DNA from: Desulfotomaculum copahuensis
GTDB lineage: Bacteria > Bacillota > Desulfotomaculia > Desulfotomaculales > Desulfovirgulaceae
DNA: 46,651 bases
Assembly (NCBI RefSeq): GCF_001655685.1
Contig: NZ_LYVF01000177.1
Location: 1-46,651, forward strand
Direction of reading: 5' to 3'
Positions 26,120 through 35,035 of the stretch are shown one piece after another (position 1 is the stretch's first letter; the number at the start of each line of letters is the position of its first letter). The notes beneath the pieces are model-generated. The model saw nothing but the letters and a program-made list of their open reading frames with translations, searched no databases and had not been told where the DNA came from. A program made the translations under genes and the position numbers.

Positions 26120-26965
26120 ATGAAATCCGTTATTATGGGTTTGCTGGCGGAAACTGCTTTACATCCGGGAACAGAACAAAGTGCCGGGGTAATCGATTTG
26201 CCCGTGGCCCGGGAAGCAGTCAACGGTTATCCAGTGCTTGTCGGTTCCAGCTTAAAAGGTGCTTTGAGGGATCTGGCGGAACAGAACTGGGGGGAGAAAA
26301 ACTCGCGGGTGGAAAGCATCTTCGGCAAACAGGATAACGCCGGGGCGGTGGCCGTGACCGACGCCCGGTTACTGCTTTTGCCAGCGCGTTCACTGACCGG
26401 CCACTATAAATGGGTGACCTGCCCGTACCTGCTGGAACGCTACCAGCGCGACCGGGAACTGGTTGGTATGCCTTATGATTTTAATATACCAGAAGTAAAG
26501 AAAGAGCAGGCTATGATCCACGCTGACGGTAAAAGTGATCAGCAAGATGCTTTTTTCCTGGAAGAGCTGGTTTTCAATGTAAAGCGGCAGGACCTGTCCA
26601 GTTTAATCAACAGCGTTTCCGGGCTGATCAGCCACCAATCGGTCCAAAACCGGCTGGCCGGCCAGCTGGCGGTGATCAGTGATGACGACTTTGCCTATTT
26701 TGCCCAGTATGGCCTGCAGGTTAACGCCCGCAATGTTCTGGACAATAAGAGCAAAACCAGCAAAAACCTCTGGTATGAAGAAACCATTCCGCCGGACAGT
26801 CTGTTTTACGCCCTGCTCATTCCCCGTCCGGGGGCGGATGATGTGCTGACAGAGTTACAGAAGCTGTTCACTGCACGACCTTACCTGCAGGTAGGCGGTA
26901 ATGAAACGGTCGGCCAGGGCTGGTGCGCAGTGACCTGGCTGGCTGGGAAGGATGGTGGGCGATGA
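26120..26965 (+). CDS. cmr4: Cmr4, backbone RAMP and target-RNA nuclease
   Basis: A 281-aa protein. AGVID26LPVARE carries the catalytic Asp at the same number as in Pyrococcus Cmr4, so periodic target-RNA cleavage is expected. VLVGSSLKGALRDLAE and QVGGNETVGQGW are further Cmr4 hallmarks. The complex would contain several copies. GGGAGG precedes the ATG, and the stop overlaps the cmr5 ATG (ATGA). Confidence 0.95.
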   Translation: MKSVIMGLLAETALHPGTEQSAGVIDLPVAREAVNGYPVLVGSSLKGALRDLAEQNWGEKNSRVESIFGKQDNAGAVAVTDARLLLLPARSLTGHYKWVTCPYLLERYQRDRELVGMPYDFNIPEVKKEQAMIHADGKSDQQDAFFLEELVFNVKRQDLSSLINSVSGLISHQSVQNRLAGQLAVISDDDFAYFAQYGLQVNARNVLDNKSKTSKNLWYEETIPPDSLFYALLIPRPGADDVLTELQKLFTARPYLQVGGNETVGQGWCAVTWLAGKDGGR

Positions 26966-27366
26966 GCAGGACGCTGGAGCAGAAACGGGCCGCCCATGCG
27001 CTGGAAAAGGTGGAGCAGATAAAAAAGTTGCATGAAGATGAACAGAAAAAATATTCTTCATATGTTAAAAGTCTGCCGGCCGCCATTTTAATGAACGGGC
27101 TGGGACAGGCCGCCGCCGGCCTTTTGGCGCGGGCTAAGGGCAAACCGGAGGACATGCACGCCATGCTATTCGCTCACCTGGAGGAATGGCTCTGCCGGAA
27201 GAATGAAAACTCCCCTTACCAGGGAGGGGAAGGACTTATTGTGGCCATCACCGCCCGGGATCGCAATGCCTACCTGCGTGCCCAGGTAGAGGCGCTGGCC
27301 TGGCTGCAGTGGCTAAAAAAATTTGCCACGGCCTATTTAAAGCAGCCGGAGGGGGATGAGGATTGA
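26962..27366 (+). CDS. cmr5: Cmr5, small helical subunit of the III-B complex
   Basis: A 134-aa, fully helical protein: LEQKRAAHALEKVEQIKKL at the N-terminus, then KSLPAAILMNGLGQAAAGLLA and a C-terminal YLRAQVEALAWLQWLKKFA helix typical of Cmr5. It lines the minor filament, equivalent to Csm2. The ATG overlaps the cmr4 stop by 4 bases, and its own stop overlaps cmr6 by one base. Confidence 0.93.
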   Translation: MSRTLEQKRAAHALEKVEQIKKLHEDEQKKYSSYVKSLPAAILMNGLGQAAAGLLARAKGKPEDMHAMLFAHLEEWLCRKNENSPYQGGEGLIVAITARDRNAYLRAQVEALAWLQWLKKFATAYLKQPEGDED

Positions 27367-28499
27367 TGCTGCCGTTATATAACCACGGGCGTGTTATTCC
27401 GGGAAAATTGCCTGCCGGCGCTCATACGGGGCTTTGGTATGATAAATTTGGGGCGCAGTGGCAAAAGGAAAACGATAAATGGACATTTGAGAAGTTAAGT
27501 TGGATAAAGACAGTTACTGACGGCCGGGTCGGCCGGGCGGAACTGATCGCTGAAATGAAGAAGCGCCTGCTTCAGCTGGCCGTCTCCCGGGGCGGAAAGG
27601 TATGCTTCTTCAAAACAAGCGGCCGTTTTGTCACCGGCCTGGGCCGGGAGCACCCGGTAGAAAACGGCTTTACCTGGCATTTCCTGCTCGGCGCACCCTT
27701 TCTGCCCGGTTCTTCCGTCAAAGGCCTGGTGCGGGCCTGGGTCGGGAATTGGCAGCAGGATGAGGGTAATGTCATTAACCGGATTTTCGGTCCGGATGGA
27801 AAAAAGGAGCGGGTAGGGCGTGACTTTGACCCTTGCGATAGCAAAGCAAGAAACGTGGGCAGTGTCATCTTTTTCGACGCCCTGCCGGTCGAACCGGTCA
27901 AGCTGGAAGCGGATGTAATGACCCCTCACTATACTAAATATTACCAGAGAAACGAGCCGCCCGCTGACTGGCACAGCCCCAATCCCATCCCCTTTTTAAC
28001 CGTGGCCGGCGAACAGTCTTTTGTTTTTGCGCTCGCCCCCAGGCGGCCGGAAAATAAAGATGATCAGGCGGATGTGGAGTTGGCGGCCGGATGGCTGGCG
28101 GAGGCTCTGGCCGCAATAGGCGCCGGGGCCAAAACAGCGGTTGGCTACGGGCGTTTCATCAGGGATCAAAGAAAAGAAGCGGACTGGAAACAAGAGCAGG
28201 AACGGGCCAGACAGCAGGAGGAAGAAAAAAAGCACGCCGCTGCTTTAGCTGCCCTGAGCCCCGTGCGCAGGGAAATGGAGGCGGACGGTTACAGCACGGA
28301 TGAGAATAAGTTCATGCAGCTAATGACCGAAAAGTGGCTTAAACAAATGGAGTCTCCGGATGCCGCTCCGGAAACACGCCAGGAAATAGCCAGCCTGCTG
28401 GCCGGCTGGTATCAGAGAAACAAACCCGACATGTGGGAAAAACCGAATAAGAAAAATAAGGAAAAGATCGGCAGGATTAAAAATGTCCTGCAGTTTTGA
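27366..28499 (+). CDS. cmr6: Cmr6, RAMP subunit with a charged C-terminal extension
   Basis: A 377-aa protein. The RAMP core includes SGRFVTGLGREHPVENGFTWH, PFLPGSSVKGLVRAWV, FFDALPV and GAGAKTAVGYGRF, all typical of Cmr6. After about residue 268 a long Glu/Lys/Gln-rich helical tail (EQERARQQEEEKKHAA onward, about 100 residues) extends past the core and is probably a coiled coil or peripheral binding module. It is the last gene of the cmr operon. Confidence 0.92.
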   Translation: MLPLYNHGRVIPGKLPAGAHTGLWYDKFGAQWQKENDKWTFEKLSWIKTVTDGRVGRAELIAEMKKRLLQLAVSRGGKVCFFKTSGRFVTGLGREHPVENGFTWHFLLGAPFLPGSSVKGLVRAWVGNWQQDEGNVINRIFGPDGKKERVGRDFDPCDSKARNVGSVIFFDALPVEPVKLEADVMTPHYTKYYQRNEPPADWHSPNPIPFLTVAGEQSFVFALAPRRPENKDDQADVELAAGWLAEALAAIGAGAKTAVGYGRFIRDQRKEADWKQEQERARQQEEEKKHAAALAALSPVRREMEADGYSTDENKFMQLMTEKWLKQMESPDAAPETRQEIASLLAGWYQRNKPDMWEKPNKKNKEKIGRIKNVLQF

Positions 28500-28572
28500 T
28501 ACGGAGAGGGATAATTGAAAATGAAGCTTTGTCTTTTGGGGTGGGCGCTTCTATAGCTTCTCCGCCTGCTGG

Positions 28573-28597
28573 AAAAAGGGCGGCCCTATCGCCGCCC
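28573..28597 (-). terminator. Rho-independent terminator of the hydrolase gene
   Basis: GGGCGGC (28578-28584) and GCCGCCC (28591-28597) form a stem. Read on the minus strand it is followed by TTTTT (28573-28577). The hydrolase stop codon falls inside the hairpin. The same stem may also slow plus-strand readthrough from cmr6. Confidence 0.75.
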
Positions 28598-29362
28598 GAA
28601 ATATTTTTCCAGCCAGTGGAAAAGCGCATCCCCGGCCGGCCGGTAACAGCCGGTGAACTGGTGGTCGCCGTCTTTGATCCAGACCAGTTCCCGGGGTTCT
28701 CCGGCCGCGTTGTAGATTAACTGTGCGTCGCTGGGTGGCACCACGGCGTCTTTCAATCCCTGGGTCACCAGCAGGGGGCGGGGGGACAGGCGGGCTGCGT
28801 CGCCGGGCACGTCGTAAAGTGACAGGTCGCGGAAAAATTCCCGGTGCAGATAAACAATCCCGTCCCCGCTGGACAGGGGCACCGGTTTCGCCGGGTCTTC
28901 CGGCAGCTCCGGGGCGAAGCCGTGGAAAAGTTTGATCAGGCGGGCCGGGGCGGCCCAGGTGCACACGCCGGCCACCCGTTTGTCCCGGGCGCCCTGGCAG
29001 ATTACGGTGGAGCCGCCGAAACTGCGGCCCATGGTGACCACCTGGCGGAATCCCTGTGCCTGCGCCCAGTCCACCGCCCGGCTCAGGTCGTCGATTTGCC
29101 CGCTGAGGGTGAGGTCGCTGAACTCGCCGCCGCTTTCACCGTTGCCGGAAAAATCGAAAACCAGCACGGCCCGGCCCCGCCGGGCGAGTTCCTCGCCCAG
29201 GGCCAGCGCCCGGCCGCCGCCTTCCTTGGAGCCGGTGAAACCGTGGCAGATAATGACTATTCTTTCCGTGATCCCGGAGGGCCGGCACAATAGACCGGCC
29301 AGAGGCAGGCCGCGGGAATTGGTAAAACGGATTTTTTGCCAGGCCGGTTCTTTTTTGAGCAT
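28586..29362 (-). CDS. Alpha/beta hydrolase (serine esterase/peptidase-like)
   Basis: A 258-aa cytosolic alpha/beta-hydrolase with a complete triad: S114 in GRSFGG, D205 in GLKDAVVPP and H234 in GDHQFTG. HGFTGSKEGG provides the oxyanion loop. No signal peptide is visible. The substrate cannot be told from the sequence; the family includes feruloyl-esterase-like and peptidase-like enzymes. It is convergent with the cmr operon. Confidence 0.85.
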   Translation of the reverse strand: MLKKEPAWQKIRFTNSRGLPLAGLLCRPSGITERIVIICHGFTGSKEGGGRALALGEELARRGRAVLVFDFSGNGESGGEFSDLTLSGQIDDLSRAVDWAQAQGFRQVVTMGRSFGGSTVICQGARDKRVAGVCTWAAPARLIKLFHGFAPELPEDPAKPVPLSSGDGIVYLHREFFRDLSLYDVPGDAARLSPRPLLVTQGLKDAVVPPSDAQLIYNAAGEPRELVWIKDGDHQFTGCYRPAGDALFHWLEKYFGRR

Positions 29363-29659
29363 AAAGACATCCCTCTTTCGATGTTATAGATCTTTCTTTT
29401 CCTATACATGCGCCGGGCAACTTTTCCCGGCAGCCCCGGGCGGTTAAATAACCACTGGCGGCGTAACTGAAAGCAACCGGCCGTTGATGTCACAGCGGGA
29501 TGCCTTGTCCAACGCCGGGAAAGAATGCGGCTGCTTTTCCGGGCGGGAAAATTTTCATATTCAGGGCAGGGATTCCGGCTCCGGCAAAGAAAATACATTT
29601 GATGAACGGCTGGTTTCGGGACATGCTATTCCGGAAACAAAATTTAAGGAGGAGTTTTT
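29363..29659. other. Divergent intergenic region, hydrolase / ferritin
   Basis: About 300 bases separate the two divergent starts. Both strands hold short open frames near 29484-29709, but none has a good start signal or protein-like composition. AAGGAGGAG at 29646-29654 is the ferritin Shine-Dalgarno. I see no clear Fur-type box or sigma-A promoter. Confidence 0.4.
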
Positions 29660-30172
29660 ATGCTGCCGGAAAAACTACTGCAGGCACTGAACGAACAGAT
29701 TACCTATGAATTATATTCCGCCCATCTTTATTTGTCCATGGCCGCCTATTGCGCCGGGGAGGAACTGAACGGCTTTGTCAACTTCTTCAAGGTGCAGACG
29801 GAGGAAGAAAAGTTTCACGCCATGAAGTTCTTTGATTTCATCAACGATCGGAACGGCCGGGTGAGACTGGGCGGACTGGATGAGCCGCCCGCTGATTTTG
29901 CCTCCCTGCCGGCTGTCTTTGAAAAGGCCTATGCTCACGAGCAGATGGTGACGGGGCGGATTTACCGTTTGATGGACATTGCCACCGAAGAGAAGGAGCA
30001 TGCCACAATCAGCTTTCTCAAGTGGTTCATCGACGAGCAGGTGGAGGAGGAATCCACCTTTAATGGGATTATTGTCAAGCTCAAGCGCATCAGCGACGAC
30101 TCCACCGGTCTTTACAACCTGGATGCCGAACTGGCCACCCGGGTCTTTACGCCGCCCGCACCCACGGTCTGA
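29660..30172 (+). CDS. ftnA: Ferritin (H-type, iron storage)
   Basis: A 170-aa four-helix bundle. The di-iron ferroxidase ligands fall at the canonical bacterial ferritin numbers: E17, E50, H53, E94 and Q127. It oxidises Fe(II) and stores it as a mineral core in a 24-mer, limiting iron-driven oxidative damage. Length is normal. It starts at ATG 29660 with AAGGAGGAG upstream. It stands alone, ahead of a flavin reductase. Confidence 0.93.
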   Translation: MLPEKLLQALNEQITYELYSAHLYLSMAAYCAGEELNGFVNFFKVQTEEEKFHAMKFFDFINDRNGRVRLGGLDEPPADFASLPAVFEKAYAHEQMVTGRIYRLMDIATEEKEHATISFLKWFIDEQVEEESTFNGIIVKLKRISDDSTGLYNLDAELATRVFTPPAPTV

Positions 30173-30225
30173 GGGAATAAGCCGGATGCCGCTGCCCAAG
30201 CTTTGATTTGAAGGAGGTCTTATGC

Positions 30226-31209
30226 ATGGCCGGATTGTTCACCCCCCTGGAAACAGCCAAACTGCAGTTGAAGAACCGGATTGTCATGCCCCCCATGGCC
30301 AATTATTTGTGCCCGGAAAGCGGGCAGATGAGCGATGCCCTGATTGAGCACTACAACCGGCGGGCGGAGGCGGCGGTAGCCCTGCTCATTGTGGAGCACA
30401 GCTATGTACGCCCCGACGGCCGGGCGAACAAAAAGCAGCTGGGCATTCACGACGACGCCATGGTGCCCGGGTTGAAGCGCCTGGTTGATGAGGTGCACCG
30501 GCGCGGCGCCAAAACAGGCATTCAGATCACCCACGCCGGCAGCAATACCAGTGCCGCTGTGCTCGGCCGGCCGCCCCTGGCCCCCTCGGCGGTGCCCCAT
30601 CCCGCCGCCGGCGGGGAGATGCCGCAGGAGCTTTCCACCGCGGATATGGCCGCGTTGAAGGGGGCTTTTGCCGCCGCCGCCCGGCGGGCCAAAGAGGCCG
30701 GTTTTGACATGGTGGAAATCCACGGCGCCCACGGCTACCTTTTGAACCAGTTTTTCTCCCCCCTGACCAACCGGCGCACGGATGAATACGGCGGTTCCTT
30801 CGAAAAGCGCCTACGCTTTCCGCTGGAGGTGGTGGAGGCGGTGCGCCGGGCGGTGGGGGACGACTACTGCGTCTTCTGCCGTTTCGGCGCGGATGACCGG
30901 ATGCCCGGCGGCCTGACGACGGAAGACGCGCGCCGGGCCGCCCCGGCACTGGCGGAGGCCGGGGTGGACGTGCTGGACCTTTCCGGCGGCCTGTGCGGGG
31001 CCAGGTTGGACGGCAGCGGCTTTTTCGTCTATCTGGCGGAGGCGGTCAAGCCGGCGGTGAATGTGCCCGTGCTGGTCACCGGCGGCCTGGGCGACCCCGT
31101 GCTGGCCAATGCCGTGATCGCCGAAGGCAAGGCCGACCTGGTGGGCATCGGGCGCGCCCTGCTGGCTGATCCGGAGTGGGCGCTCAAGGCGCAGGCGGCG
31201 TTGAGCTGA
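30226..31209 (+). CDS. Old Yellow Enzyme-family NADH:flavin oxidoreductase
   Basis: A 327-aa FMN-binding TIM barrel: [25 protein letters not shown] (active-site His), [27 protein letters not shown] and a C-terminal phosphate-binding [13 protein letters not shown]. It lacks the C-terminal [4Fe-4S]/FAD domains of 2,4-dienoyl-CoA reductase types, so it is the short form; the substrate is unknown. ATG 30226 is 8 bases after GGAGG; a nearer ATG at 30222 is out of frame. Its last 26 bases overlap deoC tail to tail. Confidence 0.87.
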   Translation: MAGLFTPLETAKLQLKNRIVMPPMANYLCPESGQMSDALIEHYNRRAEAAVALLIVEHSYVRPDGRANKKQLGIHDDAMVPGLKRLVDEVHRRGAKTGIQITHAGSNTSAAVLGRPPLAPSAVPHPAAGGEMPQELSTADMAALKGAFAAAARRAKEAGFDMVEIHGAHGYLLNQFFSPLTNRRTDEYGGSFEKRLRFPLEVVEAVRRAVGDDYCVFCRFGADDRMPGGLTTEDARRAAPALAEAGVDVLDLSGGLCGARLDGSGFFVYLAEAVKPAVNVPVLVTGGLGDPVLANAVIAEGKADLVGIGRALLADPEWALKAQAALS

Positions 31210-31876
31210 TCCCGTCCACAATGGCCACGCCGCTGCTGGTGCCCAGGCGGGTGGCGCCGGCGGCGATCATGGCCAGCGCCTGATCGATGGTGCGAATGCC
31301 GCCGGCCGCCTTCACGCCCATGGCGGCGGGGATGCTCCGGCGCAGCAGGGCGACGTCCGCCGCGGTGGCGCCGGCCGGTCCGAAGCCGGTGCTTGTTTTG
31401 ACAAAGTGCGCGCCAGCTTGTCCGGCCAGACGGCAGGCGCGCACTTTTTCTTCTTCCGTCAGGTAGCCTGTTTCCAGAATCACCTTGACCAGCCCGTCCT
31501 GCTTTACTGCCTTTATCGCCGCGACCACTCCCCGGATGTCGGCCTCCACCAGGGCGTCGTCTCCATCCTTCAGCGCGCCGATGTTCAATACCATGTCCAC
31601 TTCGGCGGCCCCCGCGCTTGCCGCCTGCCGGGCCTCCTGCGCCTTTGTTTCCGGCGTGTTCGCCCCCAGGGGAAAGCCGGTCACGGTGCACACGGCCACC
31701 GGCGAACCGGTCAGAAAGCGGGCGGCTGTGGCCACGTGCACCGGGTTGACGCATACGGCGGCAAAACCGTCCCGCACCGCCTCGATGCAGAGCCGCCGGA
31801 TGTCTTCCGTGCCGGCGGTGGGTTTGAGCAATGTGTGGTCGATCATGGCGGCCAGTTGCCGTTTGCTTAAATCCAT
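31184..31876 (-). CDS. deoC: Deoxyribose-phosphate aldolase
   Basis: A 230-aa class I aldolase that splits 2-deoxyribose-5-phosphate into glyceraldehyde-3-phosphate and acetaldehyde in nucleoside salvage. The Schiff-base Lys is K160 (HFVKTSTGF); D94 (EVDMVLNIG) and K189 ([10 protein letters not shown]) complete the site. Length is normal. AAGGAGAG precedes the ATG. It is convergent with the flavin reductase, overlapping it by 26 bases, and no other deo genes are adjacent. Confidence 0.94.
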   Translation of the reverse strand: MDLSKRQLAAMIDHTLLKPTAGTEDIRRLCIEAVRDGFAAVCVNPVHVATAARFLTGSPVAVCTVTGFPLGANTPETKAQEARQAASAGAAEVDMVLNIGALKDGDDALVEADIRGVVAAIKAVKQDGLVKVILETGYLTEEEKVRACRLAGQAGAHFVKTSTGFGPAGATAADVALLRRSIPAAMGVKAAGGIRTIDQALAMIAAGATRLGTSSGVAIVDGISSTPPAP

Positions 31877-31912
31877 TACATAAACTCTCCTTCAGTTGAA
31901 CTCTCTGTTCTA

Positions 31913-31918
31913 ATTATA
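31913..31918 (-). promoter_or_regulatory. Possible -10 box of deoC
   Basis: The minus strand reads TATAAT about 37 bases before the deoC start. No convincing -35 box lies 16-18 bases upstream, so this is a weak call. Confidence 0.3.
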
Positions 31919-32070
31919 GACCGCACCGTCTCTTTCCTGCCGGTGAAGCTTCCTCACGCGCAGTTTTCAATAATTTTTACCTGAAAGGTCATATTTTTGC
32001 CTGATTGCTCAACTTGTTACGATAAGGACGGGAAAAATGATAAAATTAACCGGTACGGGAGGTGGTACGG

Positions 32071-32208
32071 ATGGCGGAAACTACGGCCGGTGAGCCGGAT
32101 TTCTCCGGTATGACCGGCCGGGTGCCGGTCCCGCGGCAGTTTGACCCGTGCCGAACATGGCATGTACTCGGACATCCAGTCACACCCCCGCTGTCATACA
32201 GCATTTAA
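32071..32208 (+). CDS. Possible 45-aa protein, perhaps a gene fragment
   Basis: GGGAGGTGG is followed by ATG 32071 and a 45-codon frame beginning MAETTAGEPDFSGMTGRVP. It resembles the truncated start of a longer protein and ends abruptly at 32208. I do not recognise it. It lies in the 447-base gap between deoC and the flavoprotein gene, which otherwise shows only AT-rich sequence. Confidence 0.3.
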   Translation: MAETTAGEPDFSGMTGRVPVPRQFDPCRTWHVLGHPVTPPLSYSI

Positions 32209-32323
32209 ACCGAGGCTATTAAAAATTTCTGGCAGGATTTTTGCGTTCCGTAGCGAAATCTTCATTAAAAAGATAAGCATGTTAACTATTCGGGCGACAT
32301 ATTTTTACGGGAGGGATAATTTT

Positions 32324-32995
32324 ATGAAAATCATTGCCCTTTGCGGCAGTCCGCGCCGCTCACACACCCGCACGGGCCAGTTGACCAGGGAACTGCTGGC
32401 CGGGGCGGCCGCCGCCGGCGCTGAAACGGAGTATGTGGACATCGGCCAGTTGAAGCTGCATTTCTGTCTGGCCTGCGACAAGTGTCACGAACTGGGCCAT
32501 TGTGTGCAGAAGGACGATTTCGAACCGTTTATGGAAAAGGTGCTGGCCGCCGACGGATTTGTGCTGGCCAGTCCGGTTTATTGCTACCAGGTTTCGGCGC
32601 AATTGAAGGTGTTCATTGACCGCCTGGGTCGCTACATTCACTGTCAGAAACTGCTGGGCAAGTACGGCGCCGTGGTGGCTACCGCCGGCGGCGACGGTCA
32701 GGAGCAAACGACCGATTACCTGAGCTTTATGCTGCTGCAACTGGGGGCGCAAACTTCCGGGCGGCTGGCTGTGACGCTGGAGGAAGACGGTCCGGTGCCG
32801 GCCGGTTCCCCCCTGCTGGCGCAGGCCCGGCAGACAGGGGCGGATCTGGTCAGGGCAATCAAAGAAAAAACGGAATACCCCGAACAGCGGCAGGCGCAGG
32901 AAGGCATCCGGGCCTATTTCTGTGATGTGGTGAACCGGCGCCGGGACCGCTGGCCGGCCGAATACGAATATTTCAAACAACAGGGCTGGCTGTAA
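32324..32995 (+). CDS. Iron-sulfur flavoprotein (NADPH-dependent FMN reductase family)
   Basis: A 223-aa flavodoxin-fold protein. MKIIALCGSPRRSHTRTGQL is the FMN phosphate loop. C48-LA-C51-DK-C54-(5)-C60 matches the compact [4Fe-4S] motif of archaeal and clostridial iron-sulfur flavoproteins. ASPVYCYQVSAQLKVFIDRL contacts the flavin. It probably works as an electron carrier or oxidant-detoxifying reductase in an anaerobe. ATG 32324 follows GGGAGGG; the frame is open upstream without support. A terminator follows. Confidence 0.87.
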   Translation: MKIIALCGSPRRSHTRTGQLTRELLAGAAAAGAETEYVDIGQLKLHFCLACDKCHELGHCVQKDDFEPFMEKVLAADGFVLASPVYCYQVSAQLKVFIDRLGRYIHCQKLLGKYGAVVATAGGDGQEQTTDYLSFMLLQLGAQTSGRLAVTLEEDGPVPAGSPLLAQARQTGADLVRAIKEKTEYPEQRQAQEGIRAYFCDVVNRRRDRWPAEYEYFKQQGWL

Positions 32996-33026
32996 ACGGC
33001 ATTAAAACTGTAAACGCTATCAGGAG

Positions 33027-33062
33027 TCCGGCCATCTTTACCGGGGGCCGGATTTTCATTTT
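33027..33062 (+). terminator. Probable terminator after the flavoprotein gene
   Basis: TCCGGCC (33027-33033) pairs with GGCCGGA (33046-33052) across a 12-base loop, followed by TTTTCATTTT. Confidence 0.65.
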
Positions 33063-33200
33063 GTGCGCTGCCGGCAAAGGAATAAAACAAACAACTGTCG
33101 TATTAGTCATCTACCGCCAGTTTTGTTGTCATCCACCGGTGCGGTGCCATGTTGCGGATCATAGCGCCAAAATGAACATTATACGTGAAAGGAACCAAAT

Positions 33201-34451
33201 ATGATCACTTTGGATCCGACCCGAATGTTGCTCAATCTTTCCACCTGCCTGGATTTCACCCGCCGCGGCATGGGCCGGCACCACCGGCGGGTGGCCCTGA
33301 CGGCGCTGCGCCTGGGGCGGGCCGCTGGGATGGGCGGGCGGGAGCTGAATGAACTGTATGCGGCGGCGATTATTCATGACGCCGGGGCGGTGACCTGGCC
33401 GGAAAAAGCGGCGCTGGAGGAGTTCGAGGTTGCTGATCCGTGGACGCACTGCCGGCGCGGTTATGAATTCGCGTCCGGGGTGGAGGCGCTCGGCGCGGTG
33501 GCGGAAATCATCCTTTGCCACCACGATCGCTGGGCCGATCCGAATCCTTCCGGACGCTGCCGGGAGGGGATCCCCCTGGCGGCACGGATCATTCACCTGG
33601 CCGACCGGGTGAATGTGCTGGTCAATGATGATCAGTTCATTCTTGATCAGCGGGAAGGTATTTTGGCCCGGATCAAGGAAAATGCCGGGCGGGTTTTTGA
33701 TCCGGACTTGGTGGCGGTTTTTATGGATGTCGCCCGCCCGGAGAGCTTCTGGCTTGACCTGGTGACGGCTTGTTTGGACGATGAATTGCTGGCGCAGGCC
33801 GGAGGGGGGAAAACGGCCGTGGATGAATCCGGCCTGCTGCCCCTGGCCCGTTTATTTTCCCGGGTCGTGGACGCCAAAAGCCCGTTCACCTGCCGTCATT
33901 CCGCGGGAGTCGCGGCGGTGGCCGTTTTTTTGGCCGGCCGGCTTGGTTTTGATGCCCGGGAACGCCTGCTCGTCGAGACGGCCGGCCTGCTGCACGATCT
34001 GGGCAAGCTGAGCGTGCCGGAACAAATCCTGGAAAAGCCGGGCCCGCTGACGAATGAGGAATTCAATGTAATCAAACAGCATACATATTATACCTACCGT
34101 TTGCTGGCCCCCGGTTTCCCCGGCCTGCCCGTGGCCGAGTGGGCCGCCTACCACCATGAAAAATTGAACGGCCGGGGATATCCTTTTCATCTGAATGCGG
34201 AAATGCTCTGCCGGGGGGCGCGCCTTATGGCGGTGGCCGATATCTTCACCGCATTAAAAGAGGATCGCCCCTACCGGCCGGGATTGTCCTGGCCGGAAAT
34301 CGAGCGCATCATTTTCAACCAGGTGGTGACCGGCGGGCTGGACCGGGAGGCGGCGGAAGCCCTGTCCGGCGGCCGCCGGGAACTGACGGAAATTTGGGCG
34401 GAGCTGGCTTGCCGGCTTGACGGCACGCCGCATGCCGGGCGGCAAGTATAA
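33201..34451 (+). CDS. Tandem HD / HD-GYP domain protein (c-di-GMP phosphodiesterase-like)
   Basis: A 416-aa protein with two HD domains. The first has H59-D60 (IIHDAGAV) and CHHDRW but no GYP. The second is a full HD-GYP: LLH265D266LGK, EKPGPLTNEEFNVIKQH, HHEKLNGRGYP (GYP at 326-328) and MAVADIFTALKEDRPYRPG. HD-GYP domains hydrolyse cyclic di-GMP; the first domain may be regulatory or act on another nucleotide. No sensor, membrane segment or receiver domain is present. ATG 33201 follows AAAGGAA. Confidence 0.85.
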   Translation: MITLDPTRMLLNLSTCLDFTRRGMGRHHRRVALTALRLGRAAGMGGRELNELYAAAIIHDAGAVTWPEKAALEEFEVADPWTHCRRGYEFASGVEALGAVAEIILCHHDRWADPNPSGRCREGIPLAARIIHLADRVNVLVNDDQFILDQREGILARIKENAGRVFDPDLVAVFMDVARPESFWLDLVTACLDDELLAQAGGGKTAVDESGLLPLARLFSRVVDAKSPFTCRHSAGVAAVAVFLAGRLGFDARERLLVETAGLLHDLGKLSVPEQILEKPGPLTNEEFNVIKQHTYYTYRLLAPGFPGLPVAEWAAYHHEKLNGRGYPFHLNAEMLCRGARLMAVADIFTALKEDRPYRPGLSWPEIERIIFNQVVTGGLDREAAEALSGGRRELTEIWAELACRLDGTPHAGRQV

Positions 34452-34475
34452 AAGCCCCCGGAAGTATCCGGGGGC
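34450..34475 (-). terminator. Perfect hairpin, terminator for the minus-strand stress gene
   Basis: GCCCCCGGA (34454-34462) and TCCGGGGGC (34467-34475) form a 9-bp stem with a 4-base loop. Read on the minus strand it is followed by TTTTA, so it fits the end of the universal stress protein transcript. Confidence 0.65.
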
Positions 34476-34603
34476 GGCGCAAGCCGGGCACGGGTTGCCG
34501 GGAACGGTCGCGCCGGTCCGGTATAAATGGCATCAACCGGTTGGCTGGCTGCGGCAATGCCACGCCGGCTTTGCCGGCGGGCTGATGAAACGGTGGCAAA
34601 ACG

Positions 34604-35035
34604 CTACCCGCGCTGCACGCCGGGCGGCACCACCAGTACCGGTACGGTGGAGGAGGCAATCACGCCCCGGCTCACCGAACCGAGCAGCATGCTGGACAGG
34701 TCTCCACGCCCGCGGGTGCCGATAATGATCAGGTCCGCTTTTTCTTCTTCCGCCACCAGCACAATCTGGCGGGCCACGCCCTCCAGCGGGCGTTCAATCC
34801 GCTGCGGTGGTGCCGGCAGTCCGGCGGCTGTAAAGATTTCCGTACTTTTTTGCATGGGCACTTCCGCCTCTTCTTCAAAGGGGACGTCAATGCCGCCCAG
34901 TTGTGACACACCTTCCCCCGACCAGCGCATGACATAGCAGAGCACAAACTGATCAACCTGCGGGTGCAGGCGGACGGCCTGCCTGGTTGCCTCCAGGGAG
35001 CCCTCCGAACCGTCTACGGCAATGATTGCTTTCAT
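34604..35035 (-). CDS. Universal stress protein (UspA family)
   Basis: A 143-aa single-domain Usp. MKAIIAVDGSEGS at the start and IIGTRGRGDLSSMLLGSVSRGV (G-x2-G-x9-GS) give a complete ATP-binding site. Its role is nucleotide-dependent stress signalling; the partner is unknown. AGGTGG precedes the ATG. A small hairpin (34563-34579, CGCCGGC/GCCGGCG) lies just past the stop. It is paralogous to the stress protein at 37466 but on the other strand. Confidence 0.88.
   Translation of the reverse strand: MKAIIAVDGSEGSLEATRQAVRLHPQVDQFVLCYVMRWSGEGVSQLGGIDVPFEEEAEVPMQKSTEIFTAAGLPAPPQRIERPLEGVARQIVLVAEEEKADLIIIGTRGRGDLSSMLLGSVSRGVIASSTVPVLVVPPGVQRG

Noticed and set aside
28500-28585. A second CRISPR array next to the cmr operon
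   Set aside because: I found no further ATTGAAAC-type repeat or any periodic repeat around the cmr genes.
33061-33200. Cyclic di-GMP riboswitch before the HD-GYP gene
   Set aside because: The region lacks the conserved core of known c-di-GMP riboswitch classes as far as I can read it.
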